Shown: positions 49,801-58,371 of the stretch, one piece after another
Numbering within the stretch: the stretch's first letter is position 1
Layout: each line of letters begins with the position of its first letter
Source of the DNA: Salinimicrobium gaetbulicola
GTDB taxonomy: Bacteria > Bacteroidota > Bacteroidia > Flavobacteriales > Flavobacteriaceae
Assembly (NCBI RefSeq): GCF_042676025.1
Contig: NZ_JBHTJP010000032.1
Span: 806,001-870,000 of the forward strand
Reading direction: 5' to 3'
Length of the DNA: 64,000 nucleotides
Translations under genes and position numbers: made by a program
Notes under the pieces: generated by a model
Told to the model about the DNA's origin: nothing
The model's database searches: none
Seen by the model: only the letters and a program-made list of their open reading frames with translations

Positions 49801-51136
49801 GCGTAGGAGCACGGTTAAGCAATACAGGGTGTCCTTTCAATACATTTTCAAGGATATCCCATACTACAGGCTCTTTCTTGTCTATAATCTTTTTAGCAGA
49901 TTTTACGGTCTTAACAATTCCTCTTTCGATCAATTTCCTGATCACGAAAGGTTTGTAAAGCTCGGCTGCCATGTTCTTAGGAAGACCACATTCGAATAAT
50001 TTCAACTCAGGTCCTACAACAATAACCGAACGTGCCGAGTAATCAACCCTCTTACCAAGTAAGTTTTGACGGAAACGTCCCTGCTTACCTTTTAAGGAAT
50101 CAGAAAGTGATTTTAACGGTCTGTTAGAATCGGTTTTTACTGCTGAAGACTTACGAGTGTTATCAAATAACGAATCTACAGATTCCTGAAGCATACGCTT
50201 TTCGTTACGTAAGATCACTTCAGGAGCTTTGATCTCCATTAATCTTTTCAGACGATTGTTACGAATAATTACACGACGGTAAAGATCGTTCAAATCTGAA
50301 GTCGCGAAACGTCCTCCATCAAGCGGCACTAATGGACGCAATTCTGGCGGAATGATTGGAATAACCTTCATGATCATCCATTCCGGACGGTTCTCGCGGT
50401 TCTTGTTCGCGTCACGAAGTGCTTCTACAACCTGAAGTCTCTTAAGAGCTTCAGTTTTACGTTGTTTAGAAGTTTCGTTGTTCGCTTTATGTCTTAATTC
50501 ATAAGAAAGTGAATCAAGGTCAATTCTTTGCAGGATCTCAATAAGACATTCTGCACCCATCTTAGCGATGAATTTGTTTGGATCGTTATCATCCAAATAA
50601 AGGTTTTCCTGCGGAAGGCTATCTAAAATGTTCAGATATTCTTCTTCGGTAAGGAAATCCATTTTTTGTAAAGGCTCACCTTCTTCATTCTTGGCGATAC
50701 CAGGCTGAATTACCACGTATCTCTCGTAGTAAATGATCATGTCTAATTTCTTAGACGGAAGGCCCAATAAATAACCAATCTTGTTTGGTAAAGAACGGAA
50801 GTACCAGATATGAGCTACAGGAACCACTAGGTTGATGTGCCCCACACGATCTCTACGTACTTTCTTTTCAGTTACTTCAACACCACATCTATCGCAAACG
50901 ATGCCTTTATAACGGATTCTCTTGTATTTTCCACAGGCACATTCATAATCCTTAACAGGACCAAAGATGCGCTCACAGAAAAGACCATCCCTCTCAGGTT
51001 TGTGCGTACGATAATTGATAGTTTCCGGCTTTAGAACTTCCCCGCGAGACTCTGCCAAAATGGACTCAGGAGAAGCTAAACCTATAGAGATCTTGTTAAA
51101 CCTCTGTACTGTATTCTTATCATTATTTCTAGCCAT
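46835..51136 (-). CDS. rpoC: DNA-directed RNA polymerase subunit beta'
   Basis: 1433 residues. The zinc-binding Cys cluster near the N-terminus is CACGKYKRIRYKGIVCDRCG (about 67-86). The active-site Mg motif NADFDGD (about 468) is intact, and the second zinc site is CEAKKGICVKCYG (near 890-902). Bridge-helix and trigger-loop segments are present (GEPGTQLTLRTFHVGG). It forms the catalytic core with RpoB. It lies 64 bp downstream of rpoB, with an 8 bp stem-loop between them, and is closed by two tandem terminators. Confidence 0.98.
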   Translation of the reverse strand: MARNNDKNTVQRFNKISIGLASPESILAESRGEVLKPETINYRTHKPERDGLFCERIFGPVKDYECACGKYKRIRYKGIVCDRCGVEVTEKKVRRDRVGHINLVVPVAHIWYFRSLPNKIGYLLGLPSKKLDMIIYYERYVVIQPGIAKNEEGEPLQKMDFLTEEEYLNILDSLPQENLYLDDNDPNKFIAKMGAECLIEILQRIDLDSLSYELRHKANNETSKQRKTEALKRLQVVEALRDANKNRENRPEWMIMKVIPIIPPELRPLVPLDGGRFATSDLNDLYRRVIIRNNRLKRLMEIKAPEVILRNEKRMLQESVDSLFDNTRKSSAVKTDSNRPLKSLSDSLKGKQGRFRQNLLGKRVDYSARSVIVVGPELKLFECGLPKNMAAELYKPFVIRKLIERGIVKTVKSAKKIIDKKEPVVWDILENVLKGHPVLLNRAPTLHRLGIQAFQPKLIEGKAIQLHPLVCTAFNADFDGDQMAVHLPLGPEAILEAQLLMLASHNILNPANGSPVTVPSQDMVLGLYYMTKPRKSTPEVPVKGEGLTFYSDEEVVIAYNQKRVDLNAIIKIRAKDYNEAGELVYQIIETTVGRVLFNQTVPEKAGYINEVLTKKSLRDIIGNILKITSVPETAEFLDQIKGLGYGFAFRGGLSFSLGDIIIPEEKQGMIDDANEQVEGIMANYNMGLITNNERYNQVIDIWTSTNAGLTELAMKRIREDQQGFNSVYMMLDSGARGSKEQIRQLTGMRGLMAKPKKSNSGGGEIIENPILSNFKEGLSILEYFISTHGARKGLADTALKTADAGYLTRRLVDVSQDVIINEEDCGTLRGVDVSPLKKNEEIVESLGERILGRTALHDVYDPITNELLVSSGDEIDEEIVKKITSAPIESVEVRSALTCEAKKGICVKCYGRNLATGKTVQRGEAVGVVAAQSIGEPGTQLTLRTFHVGGIAGNISEENKLIVKFNGIAEIEDLKTVKGEAPDGGEAEIVISRTSELKVKDPKSGIVLSTNNIPYGSQIFIKNGDKVTKDDVVCQWDPYNGVIISEFAGKIRYENIEQGVTYQVEIDEQTGFQEKVISESRNKKLIPTLQILGKKDEVIRSYNLPVGAHLMVDNDEKIKVGKILVKIPRKSSKSGDITGGLPRVTELFEARNPSNPAVVSEIDGVVSFGKIKRGNREIIVESKLGEVKKYLVKLSNQILVQENDYVRAGMPLSDGSVTPEDILSIKGPNAVQQYLVNEVQEVYRLQGVKINDKHFEVVVRQMMRKVRIVDPGDTIFLENQLVHKADFITENDEIFGMKVVEDAGDSENLKPGQIVSPRQLRDENSILRREDKNLATARDVTPATATPILQGITRASLQTKSFISAASFQETTKVLNEAAVSGKVDTLEGLKENVIVGHRIPAGTGMRDYDDIIVGSKEEFDEMLEKKQEVNYN

Positions 51137-51166
51137 AATAAATGGTGCTATCTAATTATTGTAAAT

Positions 51167-51194
51167 GCGGCGTGAAGCGTGAGCAACACGCCGC
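51167..51194 (-). promoter_or_regulatory. stem-loop in the rpoB-rpoC spacer
   Basis: A perfect 8 bp GC-rich inverted repeat GCGGCGTG (51167-51174) / CACGCCGC (51187-51194), loop 12 bases, no T-tract, so not a terminator. Possible RNA processing or translational spacing element. Confidence 0.6.
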
Positions 51195-51200
51195 AAATTT

Positions 51201-54200
51201 TTATTCTTCTAATCTAATATCTAATCCCAGACCTTTCAATTCGTGCATCAACACGTTGAAGGATTCAGGTAGTCCCGGTTCTGGCATTGGCTCACCTTTT
51301 ACGATGGCTTCATAAGTCTTAGCCCTACCGATTACATCATCAGACTTCACAGTTAAGATCTCACGCAGGGTAGCTGAAGCACCATAGGCTTCAAGTGCCC
51401 ATACCTCCATCTCACCAAAACGCTGACCACCAAACTGAGCTTTACCTCCAAGAGGCTGCTGGGTGATAAGTGAGTATGGCCCGATAGAACGCGCGTGCAT
51501 CTTATCATCGATCATGTGACCTAATTTAAGCATGTAGATCACACCAACAGTAGCAGCCTGGTCAAAACGGTCTCCGGTTCCACCATCATAAAGATAAGTG
51601 TGACCAAAGCGAGGAATTCCGGCTTCATCTGTTAGTTCATTGATCTGGTCTATAGTAGCACCGTCGAAAATTGGAGTAGCATATTTTCTACCTAATTTTT
51701 GACCGGCCCATCCTAGAACAGTTTCATAGATCTGCCCAATGTTCATACGTGAAGGTACCCCAAGTGGGTTCAACACGATATCAACAGGGGTTCCATCTTC
51801 AAGGAATGGCATATCCTCCTGACGAACGATTCTGGCAACAATACCTTTGTTACCGTGACGTCCTGCCATCTTATCCCCTACTTTCAGCTTACGTTTCTTA
51901 GCGATATAGATCTTCGCCAATTTGATGATACCAGATGGTAATTCATCCCCTACTGAAATAGTGAATTTCTCTCTTCTAAGGTTACCTTGGATGTCATTTT
52001 CCTTGATTCGGTAATTATGCAGAAGGTCTGCAACCAAAGCATTCAAATGATCATCTGTTGTCCAGGTACCTTGAGTAAGGTGCGTATAATCATCAACAGA
52101 GTTCAGCATTTTTTGAGTATACTTCTTACCTTTTGGAAGGATCTCTTCCCCAAGGTCGTTCATTACTCCCTGTGCTGTTTTACCACCAATGATCGCAAAA
52201 AGTTTGTCAACCAATTCAGATTTTAAGATCGCGAATTTAGCTTCATACTTTTTCTCAAGTGCTGCAACATCTTCCTTATCCTGAGCTCTCTTACGCTTAT
52301 CTTTTATGGCACGAGCGAACAACTTCTTATTGATTACCACACCACTTAGAGAAGGAGAAGCTTTTAAAGAAGCATCTTTTACGTCTCCGGCTTTATCACC
52401 AAAGATCGCTCTAAGAAGTTTCTCTTCAGGAGTTGGATCACTTTCACCTTTTGGAGTAATTTTTCCAATTAGGATATCTCCAGGCTTCACTTCAGCACCC
52501 ACACGAATCATTCCGTTCTCATCAAGGTCTTTAGTAGCCTCTTCAGAAACGTTTGGAATGTCGTTGGTCAATTCTTCATTACCTAATTTAGTATCTCTTA
52601 CTTCCAGTGAATACTCATCAATGTGAATAGAGGTAAAGATATCATCTCTAACCACTTTTTCAGAAATCACGATGGCATCCTCAAAGTTATATCCTTTCCA
52701 AGGCATGAAGGCAACCTTCATGTTTCTACCAAGAGCAAGTTCCCCAGCTTCGGTAGCATAACCCTGACAAAGAACCTGACCTTTAGAAACTCTGTCTCCT
52801 ACTCTTACGATAGGCTTCAGGTTAATTGAGGTTCCCTGGTTTGTTTTTCTAAACTTAACCAGTTCATATGTCTTAGAATCTGAATCAAAGCTAACCATTC
52901 GCTCTTCTTCAGTTCTGTCATACTTAATAGTGATCTGGTTTGCGTCAACATATTCTACAGTTCCATCTCCTTCCGCATTGATCAATACTCGAGAATCTGT
53001 AGCAACCTGTCTTTCCAGTCCGGTACCAACGATTGGAGAGTCAACTCTCAATAGAGGCACGGCCTGGCGCATCATGTTTGATCCCATCAAGGCACGGTTG
53101 GCATCATCATGCTCCAAGAATGGAATCAAAGAAGCTGAAATAGATGCAACCTGGTTTGGTGCAACGTCAATGTAGTGAACAGATTTTGGTTCAACTACCG
53201 GGAAGTCACCTTCCTCACGTGCAATAATTCTTTCAGGCTCGATAGTACCGTCATCAGATATTGGAATGTTCGCCTGAGCGATCATTTTCTCCTCTTCCTC
53301 TTCAGCACTTAAATAACGAGGCTGATCTTTGATATTTACTTTTCCGTCAACAACTTCACGGTAAGGTGTCTCAATGAATCCCATTCCGTTCACTTTAGCA
53401 TAAACAGAAAGAGAAGAGATCAAACCAATGTTTGGTCCTTCAGGAGTTTCAATAGGACAAAGTCTTCCGTAGTGAGTATAGTGAACATCACGCACCTCGA
53501 ACCCTGCACGCTCACGGGAAAGACCACCTGGCCCAAGAGCCGAAAGTCTACGTTTGTGAGTGATCTCTGCAAGTGGGTTTGTTTGGTCCATGAACTGAGA
53601 CAACTGGTTTGTACCAAAGAAAGAATTGATCACAGAAGAAAGAGTCTTCGCGTTGATCAAGTCAATTGGGGTAAACACCTCGTTGTCACGTACGTTCATA
53701 CGCTCACGAATTGTTCTGGCCATACGAGCCAATCCAACACCAAACTGCTGAGATAACTGTTCTCCTACTGTTCTAACACGACCGTTAGACAAGTGGTCGA
53801 TATCATCGATCTCTGCCTTAGAGTTGATTAGCTCAATAAGATACTTAACGATGGTAATGATATCCTCACGGGTAAGCACCTGCTTATCCATAGCGATATC
53901 AAGACCTAATTTCTTGTTCATTCTGTAACGACCTACCTCACCTAAGTTGTAACGTTGGTCTGAGAAGAACAGTTTGTCAATAATACCTCTTGCCGTTTCT
54001 TCATCTGGCGGTTCGGCATTACGTAATTGACGGTATATGTGTTCAACCGCTTCTTTTTCAGAGTTGGTTGGATCTTTTTGTAATGTGTTGTGGATAATCG
54101 CGTAGTCTCCTGTTTGATTATCCTCTTTATGAAGCAGAATGGTTTTAGAACCGGTTTCTACTATCTCTTCAATATGTTCTTTATCAAGAACGGTGTCACG

Positions 54201-55013
54201 ATCTAGCACGATCTCATTACGCTCGATAGAAACAACCTCTCCAGTATCTTCATCTACGAAATCTTCATACCAGGTGTTCAATACACGAGCGGCCAATTTA
54301 CGGCCTAACACTTTTTTCAATCCAGACTTGGAAACCTTCACTTCTTCTGCAAGGTCGAAGATCTCAAGAATATCCTTATCACGCTCAAATCCAATGGCAC
54401 GGAAAAGCGTGGTAACAGGTAATTTTTTCTTTCTACCGATATAAGCATACATTACGCTGTTAATATCGGTAGCAAATTCAATCCATGATCCTTTAAAAGG
54501 AATAACACGGGCAGAATACAATTTGGTTCCGTTCGCGTGGAACGACTGCCCAAAGAATACTCCCGGGGAACGGTGTAACTGAGATACAACTACGCGCTCT
54601 GCACCATTAATACAAAATGTCCCACTAGGGGTCATATAAGGGATAGTCCCTAAATACACGTCCTGCACGATGGTTTCAAAATCCTCATGCTCTGGGTCTG
54701 TACAATAAAGCTTTAACCGTGCTTTAAGCGGTACACTATAAGTTAAACCACGCTCAATACATTCCTGGATGGAATACCTTGGTGGGTCCACAAAATAGTC
54801 TAGAAATTCTAGTACGAATTGATTACGGGTGTCCGTAATTGGAAAGTTCTCCATGAAGGTGTTATAAAGACCTTCATTTCCTCTTTCTTCTGATTTCGTT
54901 TCCAACTGGAAGAAGTCCTGGAATGACTTAATTTGGATATCCAAAAAGTCAGGGTAATCAGGCCTGTTCTTCACAGAAGAGAAATTCAATCTTTCAGTTT
55001 GCGTTGCTAACAT
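51201..55013 (-). CDS. rpoB: DNA-directed RNA polymerase subunit beta
   Basis: 1270 residues from MLATQTERLNFSSV. The rifampicin-binding segment reads QLSQFMDQTNPLAEITHKRR then LSALGPGGLSRERAGFEVRD, with wild-type Asp, His and Ser at the main resistance positions and Ala where E. coli has Ser at position 522, so no classical resistance substitution is visible. GPNIGLI, ISEKVVRDD, the HGNKG motif and the C-terminal clamp (LMHELKGLGLDI) are intact. ATG at 55013 is preferred over the TTG one codon upstream. A hairpin separates it from rplL. Confidence 0.98.
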   Translation of the reverse strand: MLATQTERLNFSSVKNRPDYPDFLDIQIKSFQDFFQLETKSEERGNEGLYNTFMENFPITDTRNQFVLEFLDYFVDPPRYSIQECIERGLTYSVPLKARLKLYCTDPEHEDFETIVQDVYLGTIPYMTPSGTFCINGAERVVVSQLHRSPGVFFGQSFHANGTKLYSARVIPFKGSWIEFATDINSVMYAYIGRKKKLPVTTLFRAIGFERDKDILEIFDLAEEVKVSKSGLKKVLGRKLAARVLNTWYEDFVDEDTGEVVSIERNEIVLDRDTVLDKEHIEEIVETGSKTILLHKEDNQTGDYAIIHNTLQKDPTNSEKEAVEHIYRQLRNAEPPDEETARGIIDKLFFSDQRYNLGEVGRYRMNKKLGLDIAMDKQVLTREDIITIVKYLIELINSKAEIDDIDHLSNGRVRTVGEQLSQQFGVGLARMARTIRERMNVRDNEVFTPIDLINAKTLSSVINSFFGTNQLSQFMDQTNPLAEITHKRRLSALGPGGLSRERAGFEVRDVHYTHYGRLCPIETPEGPNIGLISSLSVYAKVNGMGFIETPYREVVDGKVNIKDQPRYLSAEEEEEKMIAQANIPISDDGTIEPERIIAREEGDFPVVEPKSVHYIDVAPNQVASISASLIPFLEHDDANRALMGSNMMRQAVPLLRVDSPIVGTGLERQVATDSRVLINAEGDGTVEYVDANQITIKYDRTEEERMVSFDSDSKTYELVKFRKTNQGTSINLKPIVRVGDRVSKGQVLCQGYATEAGELALGRNMKVAFMPWKGYNFEDAIVISEKVVRDDIFTSIHIDEYSLEVRDTKLGNEELTNDIPNVSEEATKDLDENGMIRVGAEVKPGDILIGKITPKGESDPTPEEKLLRAIFGDKAGDVKDASLKASPSLSGVVINKKLFARAIKDKRKRAQDKEDVAALEKKYEAKFAILKSELVDKLFAIIGGKTAQGVMNDLGEEILPKGKKYTQKMLNSVDDYTHLTQGTWTTDDHLNALVADLLHNYRIKENDIQGNLRREKFTISVGDELPSGIIKLAKIYIAKKRKLKVGDKMAGRHGNKGIVARIVRQEDMPFLEDGTPVDIVLNPLGVPSRMNIGQIYETVLGWAGQKLGRKYATPIFDGATIDQINELTDEAGIPRFGHTYLYDGGTGDRFDQAATVGVIYMLKLGHMIDDKMHARSIGPYSLITQQPLGGKAQFGGQRFGEMEVWALEAYGASATLREILTVKSDDVIGRAKTYEAIVKGEPMPEPGLPESFNVLMHELKGLGLDIRLEE

Positions 55014-55084
55014 CAATGGACGGAATTATGTTATTATAAAAAAATGGACGCGAAATAAACAGGAAATGTTTATATACGCAAAAG

Positions 55085-55123
55085 GGTTTAGACCTCAGAG
55101 AACCAAATCCCCGGGTCTAAACC
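55085..55123 (-). promoter_or_regulatory. stem-loop in the rplL-rpoB spacer (attenuator or processing site)
   Basis: A perfect 10 bp inverted repeat GGTTTAGACC (55085-55094) / GGTCTAAACC (55114-55123), loop 19 bases, followed on the minus strand by CTTTTGCG. It lies in the same place as the attenuator and RNase III site between rplL and rpoB in E. coli. The T-tract is weak, which suits partial termination or cleavage. Confidence 0.6.
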
Positions 55124-55145
55124 TATATTAGTTTGTGGGTTTAGC

Positions 55146-55523
55146 TTACTTAAGCTCAACCTCAGCTCCTGCTTCTTCTAACTGTGCTTTTAATGCTTCA
55201 GCTTCGTCTTTTGCAACACCTTCTTTAACAGGTTTTGGAGCTCCATCTACCAATTCTTTAGCATCTTTCAAGCCAAGACCGGTAAGTTCTTTTACTAATT
55301 TAACTACAGCAAGTTTAGATGCTCCAGCAGCCTTAAGAATTACGTCAAATTCTGTTTGCTCTTCAGCAGCATCTTCACCACCAGCAGCAGCACCACCAGC
55401 AACAGCTACAGCAGCAGCTGCAGGCTCGATACCATACTCTTCTTTTAATATATCAGCTAACTCATTAACTTCTTTAACTGTCAAGTTAACTAATTGTTCT
55501 GCGAAATCTTTTAAATCTGCCAT
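55146..55523 (-). CDS. rplL: 50S ribosomal protein bL12 (L7/L12)
   Basis: 125 residues: N-terminal dimerisation helices (MADLKDFAEQLVNLTVKEVN), Ala/Gly-rich hinge (AAAAVAVAGGAAAGGEDAAE) and the C-terminal factor-binding domain (KLAVVKLVKELTGLGLKDAK, LVDGAPKPVKEG). It recruits translation factors to the stalk. Between rplJ and rpoB as in most bacteria; the rplL-rpoB spacer carries a stem-loop. Confidence 0.97.
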   Translation of the reverse strand: MADLKDFAEQLVNLTVKEVNELADILKEEYGIEPAAAAVAVAGGAAAGGEDAAEEQTEFDVILKAAGASKLAVVKLVKELTGLGLKDAKELVDGAPKPVKEGVAKDEAEALKAQLEEAGAEVELK

Positions 55524-55581
55524 TTTCTATCGTTTTTAAAATGTAATGTAATTTATATTTGTTAAAAAGTGCGTACTTCGT

Positions 55582-56103
55582 TTATCCTTCTTTTTCAGAA
55601 AGAGTCTTAAGAATTCCAGCAATTTTACCTCCACCAGACTTAAGTGCCGAAACAACATTTTTAGCAGGTGATTGTAACAATCCGATGATATCTCCAATAA
55701 CCTCTTCCTTAGATTTGATGTTAACCAGAGTTTCCAGTTTATCATCTCCTACGAAGATAGCTTCCTCAATAAACGCGCCTTTTAGTAAAGGCTTATCAGA
55801 TTTTTTTCTGAATTCTTTAATTACCTTAGCCGGAGCATTTCCAGTTTCAGAAATCATGATAGAAGTGTTCCCCTTCAATACTGAAGTAAGTTCACCAAAA
55901 TCCTTATCTGAACTTTCCATGGCCTTAGCCAATAAAGTATTTTTAACTACCGCTAACTTTACGTTCGCTTTGAAACAAGCACGACGTAAGTTTGAAGTAT
56001 TCAGGGCGTTAAGACCTGAAATATCTGCTAAATAAATAGTGTTACTATCAGCTAACTGGGCAGTTAAATCTTCAATTACTCTTGATTTTTCTTCTCTTGT
56101 CAT
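55582..56103 (-). CDS. rplJ: 50S ribosomal protein uL10
   Basis: 173 residues starting MTREEKSRVIEDLTAQLADS. This is the stalk base protein that binds 23S rRNA and bL12 dimers via its C-terminal helix. In many bacteria L10 represses its own operon by binding the mRNA leader; here the spacer to rplA is only 12 bp, so any such site would lie within rplA or upstream. Order rplA-rplJ-rplL conserved. Confidence 0.96.
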   Translation of the reverse strand: MTREEKSRVIEDLTAQLADSNTIYLADISGLNALNTSNLRRACFKANVKLAVVKNTLLAKAMESSDKDFGELTSVLKGNTSIMISETGNAPAKVIKEFRKKSDKPLLKGAFIEEAIFVGDDKLETLVNIKSKEEVIGDIIGLLQSPAKNVVSALKSGGGKIAGILKTLSEKEG

Positions 56104-56115
56104 AATCTAATAATA

Positions 56116-56814
56116 TTATTGCTCAGTGAACCTTTTAGTATCAATCTCAACACTCGGACTCATTGTACTAGACATGTAGATACTTTTAATATATACACCT
56201 TTAGCAGCCTGAGGCTTCAATTTTACAAGGGTAGTTAATAATTCTCTTGCGTTTCCTGCAAGTTTCTCAGCATCAAAAGACGCTTTTCCAATACCTGCAT
56301 GAACAATACCAGTCTTGTCAACTTTGAAGTCGATCTTACCGGCTTTAACATCTGAGACAGCTTTTGCAACATCCATAGTCACCGTACCGGTCTTAGGGTT
56401 AGGCATAAGCCCTCTAGGTCCAAGAACACGTCCTAACGGTCCTAATTTACCCATAACACTAGGCATAGTGATGATCACATCAACATCTGTCCATCCTCCC
56501 TTGATCTTGTCAAGGTACTCATCTAATCCAACGTAATCTGCTCCTGCTGCTTTAGCCTCTTCTTCCTTATCTGGAGTTACAAGTGCCAAAACTTTTACGT
56601 CCTTACCAGTACCATGAGGTAAAGTAACAACACCACGAACCATTTGATTAGCCTTACGAGGATCAACGTTCAAACGAACTGCCAAATCCACAGAAGGATC
56701 AAAGTTTACATTGGTAATCTCTTTTATTAAAGCTGAAGCTTCTGTAACCGAATAAGTTTTACCTTTTTCAAGTTTAGACTGTGCTTCCTTTTGCTTTTTA
56801 GTCAATCTTGCCAT
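56116..56814 (-). CDS. rplA: 50S ribosomal protein uL1
   Basis: 232 residues with MPNPKTGTVTMDVAKAV and GRVLGPRGLMPNPK, typical of L1. It forms the L1 stalk of the ribosomal E site and, in many bacteria, represses the L11-L1 operon. It lies 18 bp downstream of rplK. Confidence 0.97.
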   Translation of the reverse strand: MARLTKKQKEAQSKLEKGKTYSVTEASALIKEITNVNFDPSVDLAVRLNVDPRKANQMVRGVVTLPHGTGKDVKVLALVTPDKEEEAKAAGADYVGLDEYLDKIKGGWTDVDVIITMPSVMGKLGPLGRVLGPRGLMPNPKTGTVTMDVAKAVSDVKAGKIDFKVDKTGIVHAGIGKASFDAEKLAGNARELLTTLVKLKPQAAKGVYIKSIYMSSTMSPSVEIDTKRFTEQ

Positions 56815-56832
56815 TTTTAATTTCTTTTTGGA

Positions 56833-57270
56833 TTAAAAAGGTGCTTGTCCTTTTACAGTAATTCCCATCGATCTTGCTGTTCCCGCAACCATTTTCATTG
56901 CAGACTCAATAGTAAATGCATTAAGATCCTGCATTTTATCTTCAGCAATGGCTCTTACCTGATCCCAAGAAACACTAGCTACTTTTTTACGGTTTGGTTC
57001 TCCAGACCCTTTCTTAGCTTTTGCAGCTTCCAAAATTTGTACTGCAGCCGGAGGGGTTTTGATAACAAAGTCAAAAGACTTGTCTTTGTACACAGTGATA
57101 ACAACAGGCAATACTTTACCTTGTTTATCCTGGGTTCTGGCATTAAACTGCTTACAGAACTCCATGATATTCACCCCGGCAGCACCTAAAGCTGGTCCAA
57201 CTGGTGGTGAAGGGTTAGCAGCACCTCCGCGAACTTGTAACTTAACAACCTTACTTACTTCTTTTGCCAT
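56833..57270 (-). CDS. rplK: 50S ribosomal protein uL11
   Basis: 145 residues with KLQVRGGAANPSPPVGPALG and AGVNIMEFCKQFNART. It forms the GTPase-associated centre with 23S rRNA and is the target region of thiostrepton. It lies 76 bp downstream of nusG on the same strand. Confidence 0.97.
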   Translation of the reverse strand: MAKEVSKVVKLQVRGGAANPSPPVGPALGAAGVNIMEFCKQFNARTQDKQGKVLPVVITVYKDKSFDFVIKTPPAAVQILEAAKAKKGSGEPNRKKVASVSWDQVRAIAEDKMQDLNAFTIESAMKMVAGTARSMGITVKGQAPF

Positions 57271-57346
57271 TTTTCTAATTTTAAGATGATAGTTTTGTTA
57301 GTGGAAGCATACTAAAACTATCGAAAATATGTGTGTGTAACAGTTA

Positions 57347-57898
57347 TTATACTTTTTCTACCTGCATATAGCTCAATTCAAGCGGAGTCTTCCTTCCGAA
57401 GATCTTCACCATCACTTCAAGCTTACGCTTCTCTTCATTTATCTTCTCAACCGTTCCATTGAACCCGTTGAAAGGACCGTCAATCACTTTAATAGTTTCG
57501 CCGATCGTGAAAGGAATCGCCACGTTATCTGTCTTAACAGAAAGTTCATCAACTTTCCCTAACATTCGGTTAACCTCAGATTTTCTAAGAGGCACAGGAT
57601 CTCCACCTTTTGTCTCTCCTAAAAATCCTATTACACCATTTATGGATTTGATTATATGCGTAACTTCCCCACCAAGATTGGCAAGGATCATTACATATCC
57701 AGGAAAGTAAACACGCTCTTTGTTTACTTTTTTCCCATTTCTTATTTGAATAACTTTTTCAGTCGGAACAAGAACCTGATCAATAAAATCCTCAAGTCCT
57801 TCATGAGCGATCTCACGCTCAATATATTCCTTTACCTTATTTTCCTGTCCGCTAACGGCACGAACTACATACCACTTTTTGTCTTTCACCTCTGCCAT
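57347..57898 (-). CDS. nusG: transcription termination/antitermination factor NusG
   Basis: 183 residues. The NGN domain (about 8-120) has WYVVRAVSGQENKVKEYIE and YFPGYVMI; the C-terminal KOW domain has GETIKVIDGPFNGFNGTVEK. It binds RNA polymerase and links it to Rho or the ribosome. It lies 11 bp downstream of secE. Confidence 0.97.
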   Translation of the reverse strand: MAEVKDKKWYVVRAVSGQENKVKEYIEREIAHEGLEDFIDQVLVPTEKVIQIRNGKKVNKERVYFPGYVMILANLGGEVTHIIKSINGVIGFLGETKGGDPVPLRKSEVNRMLGKVDELSVKTDNVAIPFTIGETIKVIDGPFNGFNGTVEKINEEKRKLEVMVKIFGRKTPLELSYMQVEKV

Positions 57899-57909
57899 AG
57901 CAATACAAC

Positions 57910-58107
57910 TTATGATTTAATCCACTCAAAATATTGCTCGATAACACCACTAAAGACAGTGTCTACCCCCCAAATCGCAAGTGCGAAAAGAATAGAGAAA
58001 ACAGCCACCACAACAGTAAGGCGTTGCGCCTCAGGCCAGGTTGGCCAGGTAACGTGGTTCTTTAATTCGTTATATGACTCCGATAAATAATTAACTATTC
58101 CTGCCAT
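57910..58107 (-). CDS. secE: SecE, preprotein translocase subunit
   Basis: 65 residues: N-terminal amphipathic helix (NYLSESYNELKNHVTWPTWP) and a single transmembrane helix (about 31-52), the minimal SecE form. It completes the SecYEG channel. It lies directly before nusG, 134 bp after tRNA-Trp. The spacer has no clear promoter or terminator. Confidence 0.94.
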   Translation of the reverse strand: MAGIVNYLSESYNELKNHVTWPTWPEAQRLTVVVAVFSILFALAIWGVDTVFSGVIEQYFEWIKS

Positions 58108-58240
58108 GGTATTTTATTTAGTTCACCTTAAAAAAGGTGCAGGCAAATCGAGAATCTTCCTTCAATTAATTCGGGACAGGCCTCCTGCCAAATTGTTCAA
58201 TATTATTTCAAAAAGCGACTAAAAAAGATCGTTTTTTAAG

Positions 58241-58313
58241 CACGGGTTGAGAGACTCGAACTCCCGACACCTGGTTTTGGAGACCAGTGCTCTACCAACT
58301 GAGCTAAACCCGT
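58241..58313 (-). tRNA. tRNA-Trp (anticodon CCA)
   Basis: 73 nt: acceptor ACGGGTT/AACCCGT with discriminator G, anticodon arm CTGGT-CTCCAAA-ACCAG, T-loop GTTCGAGTC. Between tuf and secE, the position typical of trpT in many genomes. CCA is not encoded. Confidence 0.95.
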
Positions 58314-58371
58314 AAATATAAGTCAAGGCATTCACCGAGGCGAATACCTTAACTTTATATTGAAAGACTAA

